From JANLYQ01 sp031365725 (lineage in GTDB: Bacteria > Actinomycetota > Actinomycetes > JACCUZ01), in assembly GCA_031365725.1 (NCBI GenBank), contig JANLYQ010000083.1, positions 1-34,121 of the forward strand: a DNA stretch of 34,121 nt, written 5' to 3'. Within the stretch, counting starts at the first letter, position 1; each line of letters opens with the position of its first letter. This document shows positions 1 to 7,118 of the stretch, in pieces. The notes under the pieces were generated by a model. That model was not told the DNA's origin. It made no database searches and saw only the letters and a list, made by a program, of their open reading frames with translations. A program made the translations under genes and the position numbers.

Positions 1-14
1 CTCTTACGTCACCC

Positions 15-1208
15 GTGACGACGACCGCACCATCTGAGTCGATCTGGCGCAGCGAGGTCGTGCGCACGATCCCCGTCGTGGCCTGCTGGGGGTTGTCTCG
101 TCTCGCGGTGCTGAGTGTCGCTGTGACCACCGTCGGTCGTCTCCGCCGCTCCCTGATGGGCGACGTCCGCCTCTACCGGCTGTGGGCCCACCAGCTGGCG
201 CACCGCGGCGTGCGGGCCTCAGATCACCGGTGGCAGTACCCCGCGGGTGCCGCCCTGGTCTTCCGCGGCATCGGGGCCGTCAGTGGCTACTTCCCCCTCG
301 CGTTCATCGTGGCCATGACGGCGTGCGACGCCCTCATCCTCGTGCTGCTGCTCACCACGCCCGGCCGCCGAGGCATCCACGGAGCCTGGTACTGGGTGGC
401 AGCACTCCCCCTCCTCGGGCCGATCAGCTGGTTCCGCTTCGACCTGGTGCCCACCGCTTGCGCTGTGGCTGCGGTCCGGTTCGGCGCCAGGCGGTGGCTG
501 GCCGGAGCGCTGATCGGCCTGGGCATCGGCGTGAAGCTGTGGCCGATGGGGCTGCTCGCCGGACTTCCTCGTCGCGCGTACGTCGCCGTCGTGCCCGCCG
601 TCCTGGTCGGAACCGCCCTGGCACTGAACCCCTGGGGCGACCCGACCCTCTTTCTGCACAACCAGGACAGCCGCGGTCTCCAGGTCGAGTCGGTGCTCGC
701 GACCCCCTGGATCATCGGCCAAGCGCTCGGTCGCCCGATGCACCATGCATCGTCCTTCGGCAGCCAGCAGCTCCTGATCGCCACCCGAGGCATCTCCGCG
801 CTCAGCATCGCCACCACGATCGCCGGGCTGCTCGCCATCCAGCTGGCGGTCCGTCGTACGTCGTGGCCTGCTGCGTGGCCAGCAGCTGTATTCTGCTCTG
901 TCCTGGTCCTGATGGTCACCAGCAGAGTCCTGAGCCCCCAGTTCATGGTCTGGGCACTGGGGCTTGCTGCCGCCACCATCGCCAACGGTCGGCGCTCCGA
1001 CCGGCACCGGGCTCACCTGCTGCTGGTGCTCGCTGTCCTCACCCAGGTCGTCTTCCCGTTCGCCTACAGCCAGTACCTCGGCGGCTCGGCCCCTGTCGCC
1101 GCGGTCCTGGCCGTGCGCAACCTGTCCTTGCTGGGGCTGACGATCTGGTGCCTGGTCGACCTGTTTCGCCTCACCCGAACAGCAAGCCCTGCAACCGCTG
1201 CGCCATGA
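15..1208 (+). CDS. GT87/DUF2029-type polyprenyl-phosphate-mannose-dependent membrane mannosyltransferase-like protein
   Basis: Polytopic membrane protein of 397 residues with about ten hydrophobic segments. It resembles the GT87 (DUF2029) family of actinobacterial mannosyltransferases, GT-C enzymes that use polyprenyl-phosphate mannose outside the membrane to extend PIM or lipomannan glycans. Seen: an early D-V-R-L-Y segment after the first helix, a long loop with N-Q-D-S-R-G-L-Q near residues 216-223 (typical of the family), and a C-terminal run of helices. The GTG at 15 has no visible ribosome-binding site and the frame stays open to base 1, so the true start could lie outside the window. 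It converges with pimB on the other strand and overlaps it by 38 bases, which fits a shared role in phosphatidylinositol mannoside synthesis. Family call fairly firm; exact acceptor unknown. Confidence 0.72.
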   Translation: MTTTAPSESIWRSEVVRTIPVVACWGLSRLAVLSVAVTTVGRLRRSLMGDVRLYRLWAHQLAHRGVRASDHRWQYPAGAALVFRGIGAVSGYFPLAFIVAMTACDALILVLLLTTPGRRGIHGAWYWVAALPLLGPISWFRFDLVPTACAVAAVRFGARRWLAGALIGLGIGVKLWPMGLLAGLPRRAYVAVVPAVLVGTALALNPWGDPTLFLHNQDSRGLQVESVLATPWIIGQALGRPMHHASSFGSQQLLIATRGISALSIATTIAGLLAIQLAVRRTSWPAAWPAAVFCSVLVLMVTSRVLSPQFMVWALGLAAATIANGRRSDRHRAHLLLVLAVLTQVVFPFAYSQYLGGSAPVAAVLAVRNLSLLGLTIWCLVDLFRLTRTASPATAAP

Positions 1209-2298
1209 GATCCCAGCTCCACCGCTCGGCCCACTCGCGCCCGTGATCACCGAGCCGGGCCGCCAGCGCGCGGTCCTCGAGCAGCTGCACCAATCGCTCG
1301 GCGATGCCCTCGGGCGATCGACCGTCGACGACAAAGCCGGTCTGTCCTTCCTGCACCGTGTCCGGCGCGCCACCGGAGTCCCCCGCGACCACCGGCAGTC
1401 CGGACGCGGACGCCTCGAGAAAGACGATGCCCAGACCCTCGGCCTCGAGGCCGCCTTTGCGCGTGCGCGTCGGCATGCAGAACACGTCCCCGGCTGAGAA
1501 GTACGGCGGCAGCTCGGACCACGGGTGCGCCCCGGCGAACACCACATCGGCCTCGACCCCGAGCTCGACGGCGAGCCGCTCGAGCTGTGGGCGCATAGGT
1601 CCGTCCCCGACGATCAGCACAGCGGCGTCAGGCACGCGACGGCGCACGATCGGCAGCGCGCGGATCAGCATGTCCTGGCCCTTGCGTTCGACCAGGCGCG
1701 AGACGCACACGACGACCGGGCGCTCACCCAACCCCAGCTGTCCTCGTACGTCGCTGCCGTCGACGTCGGGTCGAAACAGGTCGAGGTCGACACCGGGAGT
1801 GAGCTGCACCATGTGCGCTGCTGCCTCGGTCGACACGGCCCGCGCGATGCGCGCACGAGTGAAGTCCCCGAGGTAGGTGAGCACGTCGTTGGTCTCCCCG
1901 ATGCGGTGCAGCAGCTGGCGTGTCACCGGCGCCATCGCCCACCACACCTCGTGGCCATGCGTCGTGGCGATCGTGCGGCGCACCGGCGACCGATGCTTCA
2001 GGGCGGCTGCCATCAGCCCCAGCGGCGCTGCTGCCCCGAACCACGCGACATCGCAGCCGTGCGTGCGCGCTGTCGCCACCGCGCGTCGGGTGGCGCGTGG
2101 CGTCGGCAGCAGGACGCGCGCCGGGTCACGCACGACAGGGAAGGGAAGCGTCGCGTCGAACGCCACGTCGCCCGGCTGGCTCGCGGTGTGCACGACCACG
2201 TCGTCGACCGGCATGCGCATCGTCATGGCCAGCACGAAGGACTCGATGCCGCCCACCCTCGGTCCGAAGTCGTTGGTGACGACCAGCGCCCGACTCAC
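1171..2298 (-). CDS. pimB: GDP-mannose-dependent phosphatidylinositol monomannoside mannosyltransferase (GT4), PimB'
   Basis: Retaining GT-B glycosyltransferase of family GT4, 375 residues, expected to add the second mannose to phosphatidylinositol monomannoside on the cytoplasmic face of the membrane. Seen: N-terminal V-T-N-D-F-G-P-R-V-G-G-I-E with the glycine loop at residues 12-17; the G-V-D-L-D-L-F-R-P hinge at 169-177; Arg201 and Lys206 in S-R-L-V-E-R-K-G-Q; and the E-x7-E motif at Glu287/Glu295 followed by G-L-P-V-V-A-G. The frame is open much further upstream, but the GTG at 2296-2298 overlaps the stop of the metallopeptidase gene (GTGA), so translational coupling fixes the start. Same strand and probably same operon as the metallopeptidase and the NlpC/P60 gene. 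Other GT4 mannosyltransferases are alternatives; the neighbours favour PimB'. Confidence 0.88.
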   Translation of the reverse strand: MSRALVVTNDFGPRVGGIESFVLAMTMRMPVDDVVVHTASQPGDVAFDATLPFPVVRDPARVLLPTPRATRRAVATARTHGCDVAWFGAAAPLGLMAAALKHRSPVRRTIATTHGHEVWWAMAPVTRQLLHRIGETNDVLTYLGDFTRARIARAVSTEAAAHMVQLTPGVDLDLFRPDVDGSDVRGQLGLGERPVVVCVSRLVERKGQDMLIRALPIVRRRVPDAAVLIVGDGPMRPQLERLAVELGVEADVVFAGAHPWSELPPYFSAGDVFCMPTRTRKGGLEAEGLGIVFLEASASGLPVVAGDSGGAPDTVQEGQTGFVVDGRSPEGIAERLVQLLEDRALAARLGDHGREWAERWSWDLMAQRLQGLLFG

Positions 2299-3704
2299 GC
2301 AGCGGCCAGGCGCTGGAGATAGCTGCGCCACTGCTGCTCCAGCACCGGTGCGGCGATCCCGAGCACGTCGACGGTCTCGTCCGGCCAGCCAGGACCGACG
2401 CCGTCGGAGAGCACCGTGTAGAGCCGCACCAGCCGCTCCTCGCCGTAGCGCGCCGCGATCATGCGACAGGCCAGCCACGCGCCCTCGTAGGACGCGGCGA
2501 TGTCCCCGCGCGAGGCGTCGAAGTCCGCGTCGCCGGGGAGGTGCCGTGGCCCCGCCCCCCGCCGTACGGTGCCGAGGACATCGCTTGCCACGATCGTGGG
2601 CGCGAGCGGCGCAGCACGGTAGGCGACGTAGTCGGCGAACCCCTCGGACAGCCAGATCGGCGGGGCGCTGCGACCCGCAGCCCGCGTGGCCACATGGGTG
2701 ATCTCGTGGGTGAGCACGACGCGCCGGCCGATGGCACCGAGGTTGCCCCACGCCGCCGGGTTGACGACCACCCGGTCGCCACGGCTCTGGCCGCCCTCGA
2801 AGGTGCCGGTCGTGACCGCCGCGATCTGGGCCAGTCCGTCGCCGTTGCTGCCGATCACCGTGGCCATGTCCTCCTGGCTGCGCGGCAGGACGAGGACCGG
2901 GGTGTGGGACCACGTACCGGTCCACACCCGCTCGACATCGTGCACGGCGCGGTCAGCGGCCGCAGCGAGAGCCTGTAGGGCAGCGGTCGAGGCACCGCGG
3001 CGGTCGGCCACCACCAGGCTGCTCGTGCCGTGTACGACGCGCACCGGGCCGAGGTCCCACAGGTCGCGCTCGGTGTCCTTGCCCCCTGCAGTTCCGTCGG
3101 TGTCAGCGGCCAGTAGCCAGCCACCGTCGTGCGGGACGACAGTGAGGTACTGCTCGCGGTCGGTGCTGGTCAGGCTGCCGACGAGTCGGTAGGTGAGCCG
3201 CACGTGCTCGATCGCGGCACCGTCCGGCAGCACCGCAGCTCGTCCAGGTGGGAGGTCCGGACCCGGGCCGGCCAGGCGGTAGTCCCACTCGGCCGGGGCC
3301 AGCACACTGACCCGGTCGAACAGCACCGTCTGGGCGGAGACGAACGTCGACGTCGACGGGTCCACCGTGGACAGGAACAGGGCACGATCGCCGTGGCGCA
3401 CCGCGTCAGCACGGGCCACCAGCAGCGCGGTGACCGCGGCATCGCGCGCTGCGGAGGGCAGCGCGCTCGCAGCGTCACCCGAGGCCGTCGGGCTCGGCTC
3501 GGCGCTGCCGACGGGTGGGGTAACCCTGGGAGCAGCGCTCGGCGGTGGCGCCGGCGAACCCGTGACCGCTGCCGATCGGGCCAACTGCTGCCTGCCGACG
3601 ACGAGGCGCTCTGCGGTGACGGCCAGCCCGGCACCGAGCACCGCGGCCAGGACCAGGGCGATGAGCCGGCGTCCCCGCGACGAGCGGGGGTCCGGCGGGA
3701 TCAC
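2295..3704 (-). CDS. membrane-anchored gluzincin-type zinc metallopeptidase (peptidase MA-like)
   Basis: 469-residue protein with one N-terminal membrane anchor (about residues 13-32), a Pro/Ala/Ser-rich linker (50-85), and an extracytoplasmic domain. The zinc site is visible as H-E-I-T-H at 333-337, with the third ligand probably Glu354 in W-L-S-E-G-F-A-D-Y. This HExxH...E arrangement is that of M1/MA-clan peptidases. The substrate is unknown; the setting between a peptidoglycan hydrolase and PimB' suggests envelope work (inference). Start: GTG at 3702-3704, preceded by TAGCAT exactly six bases upstream and no Shine-Dalgarno, so probably leaderless. Its stop overlaps the pimB start by four bases. 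Confidence 0.78.
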   Translation of the reverse strand: MIPPDPRSSRGRRLIALVLAAVLGAGLAVTAERLVVGRQQLARSAAVTGSPAPPPSAAPRVTPPVGSAEPSPTASGDAASALPSAARDAAVTALLVARADAVRHGDRALFLSTVDPSTSTFVSAQTVLFDRVSVLAPAEWDYRLAGPGPDLPPGRAAVLPDGAAIEHVRLTYRLVGSLTSTDREQYLTVVPHDGGWLLAADTDGTAGGKDTERDLWDLGPVRVVHGTSSLVVADRRGASTAALQALAAAADRAVHDVERVWTGTWSHTPVLVLPRSQEDMATVIGSNGDGLAQIAAVTTGTFEGGQSRGDRVVVNPAAWGNLGAIGRRVVLTHEITHVATRAAGRSAPPIWLSEGFADYVAYRAAPLAPTIVASDVLGTVRRGAGPRHLPGDADFDASRGDIAASYEGAWLACRMIAARYGEERLVRLYTVLSDGVGPGWPDETVDVLGIAAPVLEQQWRSYLQRLAAA

Positions 3705-3710
3705 CCGCTC

Positions 3711-3716
3711 ATGCTA
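3711..3716 (-). promoter_or_regulatory. -10 box of a leaderless promoter for the metallopeptidase gene
   Basis: On the minus strand TAGCAT fits the actinobacterial TAnnnT -10 consensus and is followed by six bases and then GTG, placing the transcription start on the start codon. No TTGACA-like -35 is evident. It overlaps the last codons of the upstream NlpC/P60 gene. Confidence 0.45.
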
Positions 3717-4931
3717 GGGCCGGCCAGCTCCGACCAGCGGCATGGTGTGCAGACTCGTGATGTGCACGCTGAGCCCCGGATAGGGGGCGTCGATGATGCG
3801 CCCGCCGCCGATGTAGATGCCCACATGGCTGATCGGGCTGTAGTAGAAGACGAGGTCGCCCGGCTCGAGGTCGGAGATCGCGACGTGCTTGATGGAGGCG
3901 TACTGCGCAGCCGCCGAGTGCGGCAGCGAGACTCCCGCCGCAGCCCAGGCGTACATCGTGAGGCCGGAGCAGTCGAAGGACCCCGGGCCGTCGGCGCCCC
4001 AGACATAGGGATCGCCGAGCTGCGCGTACGCCGTGCGCACGGCGACCGCGGCCCGGTCGCTGGTGCTCGAGCCACCGGAGCCCCCGGAACCACCGGAACC
4101 ACCGGAACCGGACTTCGGCTTGGGGCTGGCACTCGCGGACGGCGACGGTGACGCGGACGGCGACGGTGACGAGGACGGCGACGGGCTGTCCGAGGCGGAA
4201 GGCGCGGGATTCGGCGTGGCGGCCGGATCCGTGGTCGCCGCGCTGGGGTCGCCGGTACGAGACCGCGACGCACGACTGGCCCGGCTGCGGGCCGCGAGCG
4301 CCTGCTCGAGGGCCGCCCGGCGCATGGCGTGCAGCTTGGCCCGTTGGTCGGCGCGCAAGCCGCCGAGGAGAGTCTGAGCCTCGGCCAGGTGCCCGAGCAC
4401 GTTGCGGCGCTCGGTGGCGATCGTCGCTGTGAGCCCGACCGCTCGTGCCTGGCTGGCGGCCACCGCCTGCTTGTCGACAGCAGCGCGCAGTCGGGCTGCC
4501 GCCATGTCGCGCAGCAGGTAGGCCTGGCGACGGTCGACCTGGCTCAGGTCCGAGGCCTGTCGGAGGAACTGGGCCGGGTCGTCGGACAACAACAGCGCCA
4601 CGCTGGTGTCGACTCCGCCGGCCTTGTACGACGCGACGGCGATGCGACCGACCAGGGTGCGCTTGCTGTCGAGGCGTCGCTGGGCCACCGCCAACCGGTT
4701 GCGCGCGGACCGGAGCTGGCGGTTGGCGTCATCGAGCGCCACCCGCGCTGCGTCAAAACGTTCGGTCGCCTGCTCGGCCTGGTGGTTGAGCGCATCGACC
4801 CGGTGCTGGACCTCGGAGAGCGAGAGCGCCGGTGACGCAGACGCCGACCCGGGCAGCACAAGAGAGCCCACCGACGCGCTCAGGAGCAGCGCCAGGAAGG
4901 CGAGAACACGGGACGAACGGGAGGAGGCCAT
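3714..4931 (-). CDS. secreted NlpC/P60 peptidoglycan endopeptidase with N-terminal coiled coil (RipA/Rv2190c-like)
   Basis: 405-residue exported cell-wall hydrolase, expected to cut D-glutamyl-meso-diaminopimelate bonds in peptidoglycan stem peptides. Seen: signal peptide (about 1-32, ending S-A-S-A-S), a long helical coiled-coil region (about 37-215), a Ser/Pro-rich and Gly-Gly-Ser linker (about 228-290), and a C-terminal NlpC/P60 domain (about 293-400). The catalytic Cys is Cys321 in F-D-C-S-G-L-T and the His is His369 in H-V-G-I-Y-I-G. The third polar position, usually His, Asn, Gln or Glu, seems to be Asp381. The N-terminal coiled coil with a C-terminal catalytic domain resembles RipA-type enzymes whose N-terminus restrains activity (inference). 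The promoter lies just upstream; the mRNA leader would be only a few bases. Confidence 0.9.
   Translation of the reverse strand: MASSRSSRVLAFLALLLSASVGSLVLPGSASASPALSLSEVQHRVDALNHQAEQATERFDAARVALDDANRQLRSARNRLAVAQRRLDSKRTLVGRIAVASYKAGGVDTSVALLLSDDPAQFLRQASDLSQVDRRQAYLLRDMAAARLRAAVDKQAVAASQARAVGLTATIATERRNVLGHLAEAQTLLGGLRADQRAKLHAMRRAALEQALAARSRASRASRSRTGDPSAATTDPAATPNPAPSASDSPSPSSSPSPSASPSPSASASPKPKSGSGGSGGSGGSGGSSTSDRAAVAVRTAYAQLGDPYVWGADGPGSFDCSGLTMYAWAAAGVSLPHSAAAQYASIKHVAISDLEPGDLVFYYSPISHVGIYIGGGRIIDAPYPGLSVHITSLHTMPLVGAGRP
4069..4200 (-). repeat. low-complexity tandem repeats encoding Gly-Gly-Ser and Ser-Pro linker
   Basis: Within the NlpC/P60 gene, 9-base units of the type ccaccggaa repeat in a row (GGS codons), followed by hexamer-like gacggc/gacggt units (Ser-Pro and Ser-Ala codons). 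These in-frame short tandem repeats can change linker length by slippage and are a place where short-read assembly may be wrong. Confidence 0.7.
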
Positions 4932-4940
4932 TGGTGGCGC

Positions 4941-4970
4941 ACCCTACGTGACCGTTTCGTGATCCATCAA
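4941..4970 (-). promoter_or_regulatory. promoter of the NlpC/P60 gene with direct repeat in the spacer
   Basis: Minus strand: -35 TTGATG (4970-4965), 18-base spacer, -10 TAGGGT (4946-4941), and ATG at 4931 after nine bases, so the leader is at most a few bases. The spacer carries two direct hexamers, ATCACG (4963-4958) and GTCACG (4952-4947), 11 bases apart, one helical turn. GTCACA/G-type direct repeats are what I recall for the actinobacterial response regulator MtrA, which controls peptidoglycan hydrolases; the link here is inference. Confidence 0.5.
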
Positions 4971-5070
4971 CGCGGTCCACAGGCAGCGACCGGCCACGCG
5001 CCGGCGGGGCGCTCTGACCTGCGAAACCACTCTGGGCCCGCCGTCTCAGCACCTGGACGTCCCTGGCGCC

Positions 5071-5283
5071 TCAGCCGGCCAGATGACCCCGATGTCGGTG
5101 GCCGCGCACCTCCACAGGCACCACGAGCCGCAGCGGCGGCACCAGCCCCGACCCGGCCAGCGCGTCGAGCGCAGCGGTCTCGCTGTCGTCGAGCTCGCCC
5201 GGCGGGCCGCCGAGCAACGCGCTCACCACGCAGTCGCCGCACGCAACATTGCGCACCTCACAGGTGTCACAGTCGATGATCAC
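5071..5283 (-). CDS. conserved actinobacterial small Cys-rich protein
   Basis: 70-residue protein beginning M-I-I-D-C-D-T-C followed by A-C-G-D-C: two CxxC pairs within the first 20 residues (Cys5, Cys8, Cys15, Cys18), suggesting a zinc or Fe-S knuckle. The rest is short and acidic, then hydrophobic. I recall similar unnamed proteins in many actinobacteria near NlpC/P60 and NYN genes, but no function. Start: GTG at 5281-5283 preceded by a strong GGAGGAGG ribosome-binding site about five bases away. It lies downstream of the NYN gene on the same strand with a 92-base gap that contains its own likely promoter. 4932-5070, between it and the NlpC/P60 start, holds that gene's promoter and no other gene. 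Confidence 0.75.
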   Translation of the reverse strand: MIIDCDTCEVRNVACGDCVVSALLGGPPGELDDSETAALDALAGSGLVPPLRLVVPVEVRGHRHRGHLAG

Positions 5284-5310
5284 GAGTCCTCCTCCGATGT
5301 CGTGCCCAGG

Positions 5311-5343
5311 ACGCTAGGGATGACCCCGGACACAACCCCGGAC
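5311..5343 (-). promoter_or_regulatory. putative -10 box with upstream 12-bp-spaced direct repeat
   Basis: Minus strand TAGCGT (5316-5311) fits a -10 and sits 27 bases upstream of the small Cys-rich gene. Just upstream the 9-mer GTCCGGGGT occurs twice (5343-5335 and 5331-5323), 12 bases apart, where an activator would bind in place of a good -35. Suggestive only. Confidence 0.35.
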
Positions 5344-5375
5344 GCCACCCGGTCCGCCGCAACGACCTGCAAGAG

Positions 5376-6704
5376 TCAGCCGCGGGCGAGCCGCCGCACC
5401 AGGGCCGTGGCGGCCAACGGGCGCGCACCCCACCGGCGTACACCGTCAGCGACCTCACGATCGGAGGACACGACGGTGACGGGCCGCCCCGGGGGCTCGG
5501 CCCGCACGAGGCGACGGATGAGGTCGTCCGCGGTCTGACCCGTCCGGCTGAACAGCACCCGCACCCCGCGCGCCGAGCTGGGCGGGATGCGACCTGCCAG
5601 CGCCGCCCCGTCGAAGCAACAGGTCACCTCAGCCCCGGACTGGGCCGCGAGCGCCGCCAGGCCGCCGATCAACCGGGCCCGTTGCTGCTCCAGGGTCAGG
5701 TCGGGGAAACCGGTCTTGGTGACGTTGTAGCCATCCACGATCAGATGAGCCTGCGGCAAGGAGATCAGCTGGTCGAGCAGCCCGGGGTCGTCCGGCAGCA
5801 GCGCCCGGTCGCCGCCGACGGCGGCGGTGTCGATGGCAGGGCCGTGGGCGTCCAGGGAGGCGACGACGTCGGCCGGCCGGGTGGTCAGAGGCGGCAGGGC
5901 CAGCTCGCGCCGCAGCGCCGCCGAGGCCTCGACGACGGTGTCGAGCAGAAGCCGGGCGCGAGCGTCCTCGAGGCGGTGCCCCTCCCGCACTGCCCGCTTG
6001 GCCGCCTGCAGCGCGTCCCGGTCCGCGGCGGCCTCTCGTCGCGCTGCGGCGATGTCGGCATCGGCGGATGCCCGGGCCGCCACGATGTCCTGGGCGTACG
6101 TCTCCGCCCGGGCTGTTGCCTCGGCTGCGGTCCGCTCGGCCCGCCGACGCGCGCCCTTCTCGGCCCGAAGCTCCTGTACGGCGGCCGCCGCCGCCACGTC
6201 TGCGGCGATGCGGGCCGCCTCGGCCCGGGACATCTCGTCGCGGTGCCGGTGGACGCGCTGATCGAGCTCGGCCCGCAGCCGGGCGAGCTCCTCGGCGTCG
6301 CGACCGGAGGCTGCGTCGGCGACGACCCGGGCTTCGGCGTCGGCAGCCCGGCGTACCTGCTCCGCCCAGCGCGGCGACCGGAGCAGATAGGCCAGGGCAG
6401 CAGCCTCGCCGGGGTCGGCCGCAGGGGGCACCGCGTCCTCGGCCAGGGCGGCTGCAAGCTCGGGGTCGGCCTCGGCGGCGCGTTGCGACACCCGCTGGCG
6501 GAAGACCACATCGCGCTCGACGGCGGTAGCCAACGGTGTGGCCGCCCGGGTACGCCGCCGCGCAGGCGCCCACGACCGGAACGGTTTCAGCGCGGTGGGG
6601 ACCTCGTCGTCGGCAAGCGCACCCAACGTGTCGGCAGCTAGGGCGACCACGCGGGCCCGGACTGCGTCGGGCAGCGCCCCCTCCCAGCCGGCCCGGTCGC
6701 TCAC
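5376..6704 (-). CDS. NYN (PIN-like) domain RNA-binding/ribonuclease protein with long coiled coil
   Basis: 442 residues. The C-terminal part (about 318-440) is a YacP-like NYN domain: H-L-I-V-D-G-Y-N-V with Asp324 as the first metal-binding acid, then C-C-F-D-G and S-S-D-R-E-V-A-D. NYN domains are PIN-fold nucleases acting on structured RNA. The middle (about 120-245) is a charged Ala/Glu/Arg-rich coiled coil; the N-terminus is helical. The frame runs 20 codons further upstream, but the GTG at 6702-6704 overlaps the stop of the zinc-ribbon gene (GTGA) and gives the usual compact start. Translational coupling with the zinc-ribbon gene suggests the two act together. Substrate unknown. Confidence 0.85.
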   Translation of the reverse strand: MSDRAGWEGALPDAVRARVVALAADTLGALADDEVPTALKPFRSWAPARRRTRAATPLATAVERDVVFRQRVSQRAAEADPELAAALAEDAVPPAADPGEAAALAYLLRSPRWAEQVRRAADAEARVVADAASGRDAEELARLRAELDQRVHRHRDEMSRAEAARIAADVAAAAAVQELRAEKGARRRAERTAAEATARAETYAQDIVAARASADADIAAARREAAADRDALQAAKRAVREGHRLEDARARLLLDTVVEASAALRRELALPPLTTRPADVVASLDAHGPAIDTAAVGGDRALLPDDPGLLDQLISLPQAHLIVDGYNVTKTGFPDLTLEQQRARLIGGLAALAAQSGAEVTCCFDGAALAGRIPPSSARGVRVLFSRTGQTADDLIRRLVRAEPPGRPVTVVSSDREVADGVRRWGARPLAATALVRRLARG

Positions 6705-6943
6705 TCTGGGGCGTCGGGTCGCGCCACCAGCTCGACTGTGCCGACCCCGTTGCACCAGCGGCACCGCACGGCCTCGACGACCTCCTCGAGCACCTCACGT
6801 TCCTCGACGACGGCCGCGCCGGCGAGGTCCAGGTGGAGGAACTCGCGGGAGCGCGAGCGGCGAGTGACGTCGAAACGCGTCAGGTTGCCGCACTGCGCGC
6901 AGCGCCAGCGATGGACATCGTCAGGCATCGGGAGTCGGTCCAC
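6701..6943 (-). CDS. small zinc-ribbon protein (two CxxC) upstream of the NYN gene
   Basis: 80 residues with C-A-Q-C near the N-terminus and C-R-W-C near the C-terminus, spaced about 50 residues apart, forming a probable zinc ribbon; the intervening segment is acidic. I do not recognise a named family. Start: GTG at 6941-6943, seven bases after TAGGCT, with no good Shine-Dalgarno; an in-frame ATG at 6928 is the alternative. Its stop overlaps the NYN start by four bases, so the pair is translationally coupled. Role inferred only from that partnership: a nucleic-acid or protein adaptor for the NYN protein. Confidence 0.66.
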   Translation of the reverse strand: MDRLPMPDDVHRWRCAQCGNLTRFDVTRRSRSREFLHLDLAGAAVVEEREVLEEVVEAVRCRWCNGVGTVELVARPDAPE

Positions 6944-6950
6944 CCCCCGG

Positions 6951-6956
6951 AGCCTA
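6951..6956 (-). promoter_or_regulatory. -10 box for the zinc-ribbon/NYN operon
   Basis: Minus strand TAGGCT, seven bases before the GTG at 6943, matching the leaderless pattern seen at other operon-first genes here. No clear -35. The intergenic region 6944-7118 holds this box and the leader of the divergent DUF4331 gene, and nothing else I can name. Confidence 0.4.
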
Positions 6957-7073
6957 CGACGGCATGCGCCTGGCCCAGACGGCACAGCCAGCCCCATACC
7001 TGTTCACTGATGGCTCCAAGAATCACCAATCCGATCAAGGTTGGCTACCGAATGAGTGTGGAAGAACGACACC

Positions 7074-7087
7074 GTGACAACCGTCAC
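7074..7087. promoter_or_regulatory. inverted repeat GTGAC-N4-GTCAC upstream of the DUF4331 gene
   Basis: Perfect dyad GTGAC AACC GTCAC ending 31 bases before the ATG. Size and symmetry suit a dimeric regulator site; it could also be a small hairpin in the leader. The regulator is unknown and I found no convincing -10/-35 pair around it. Confidence 0.35.
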
Positions 7088-7118
7088 ATGCGTCGATGTA
7101 CCCCCAAGGAGGGGATTC

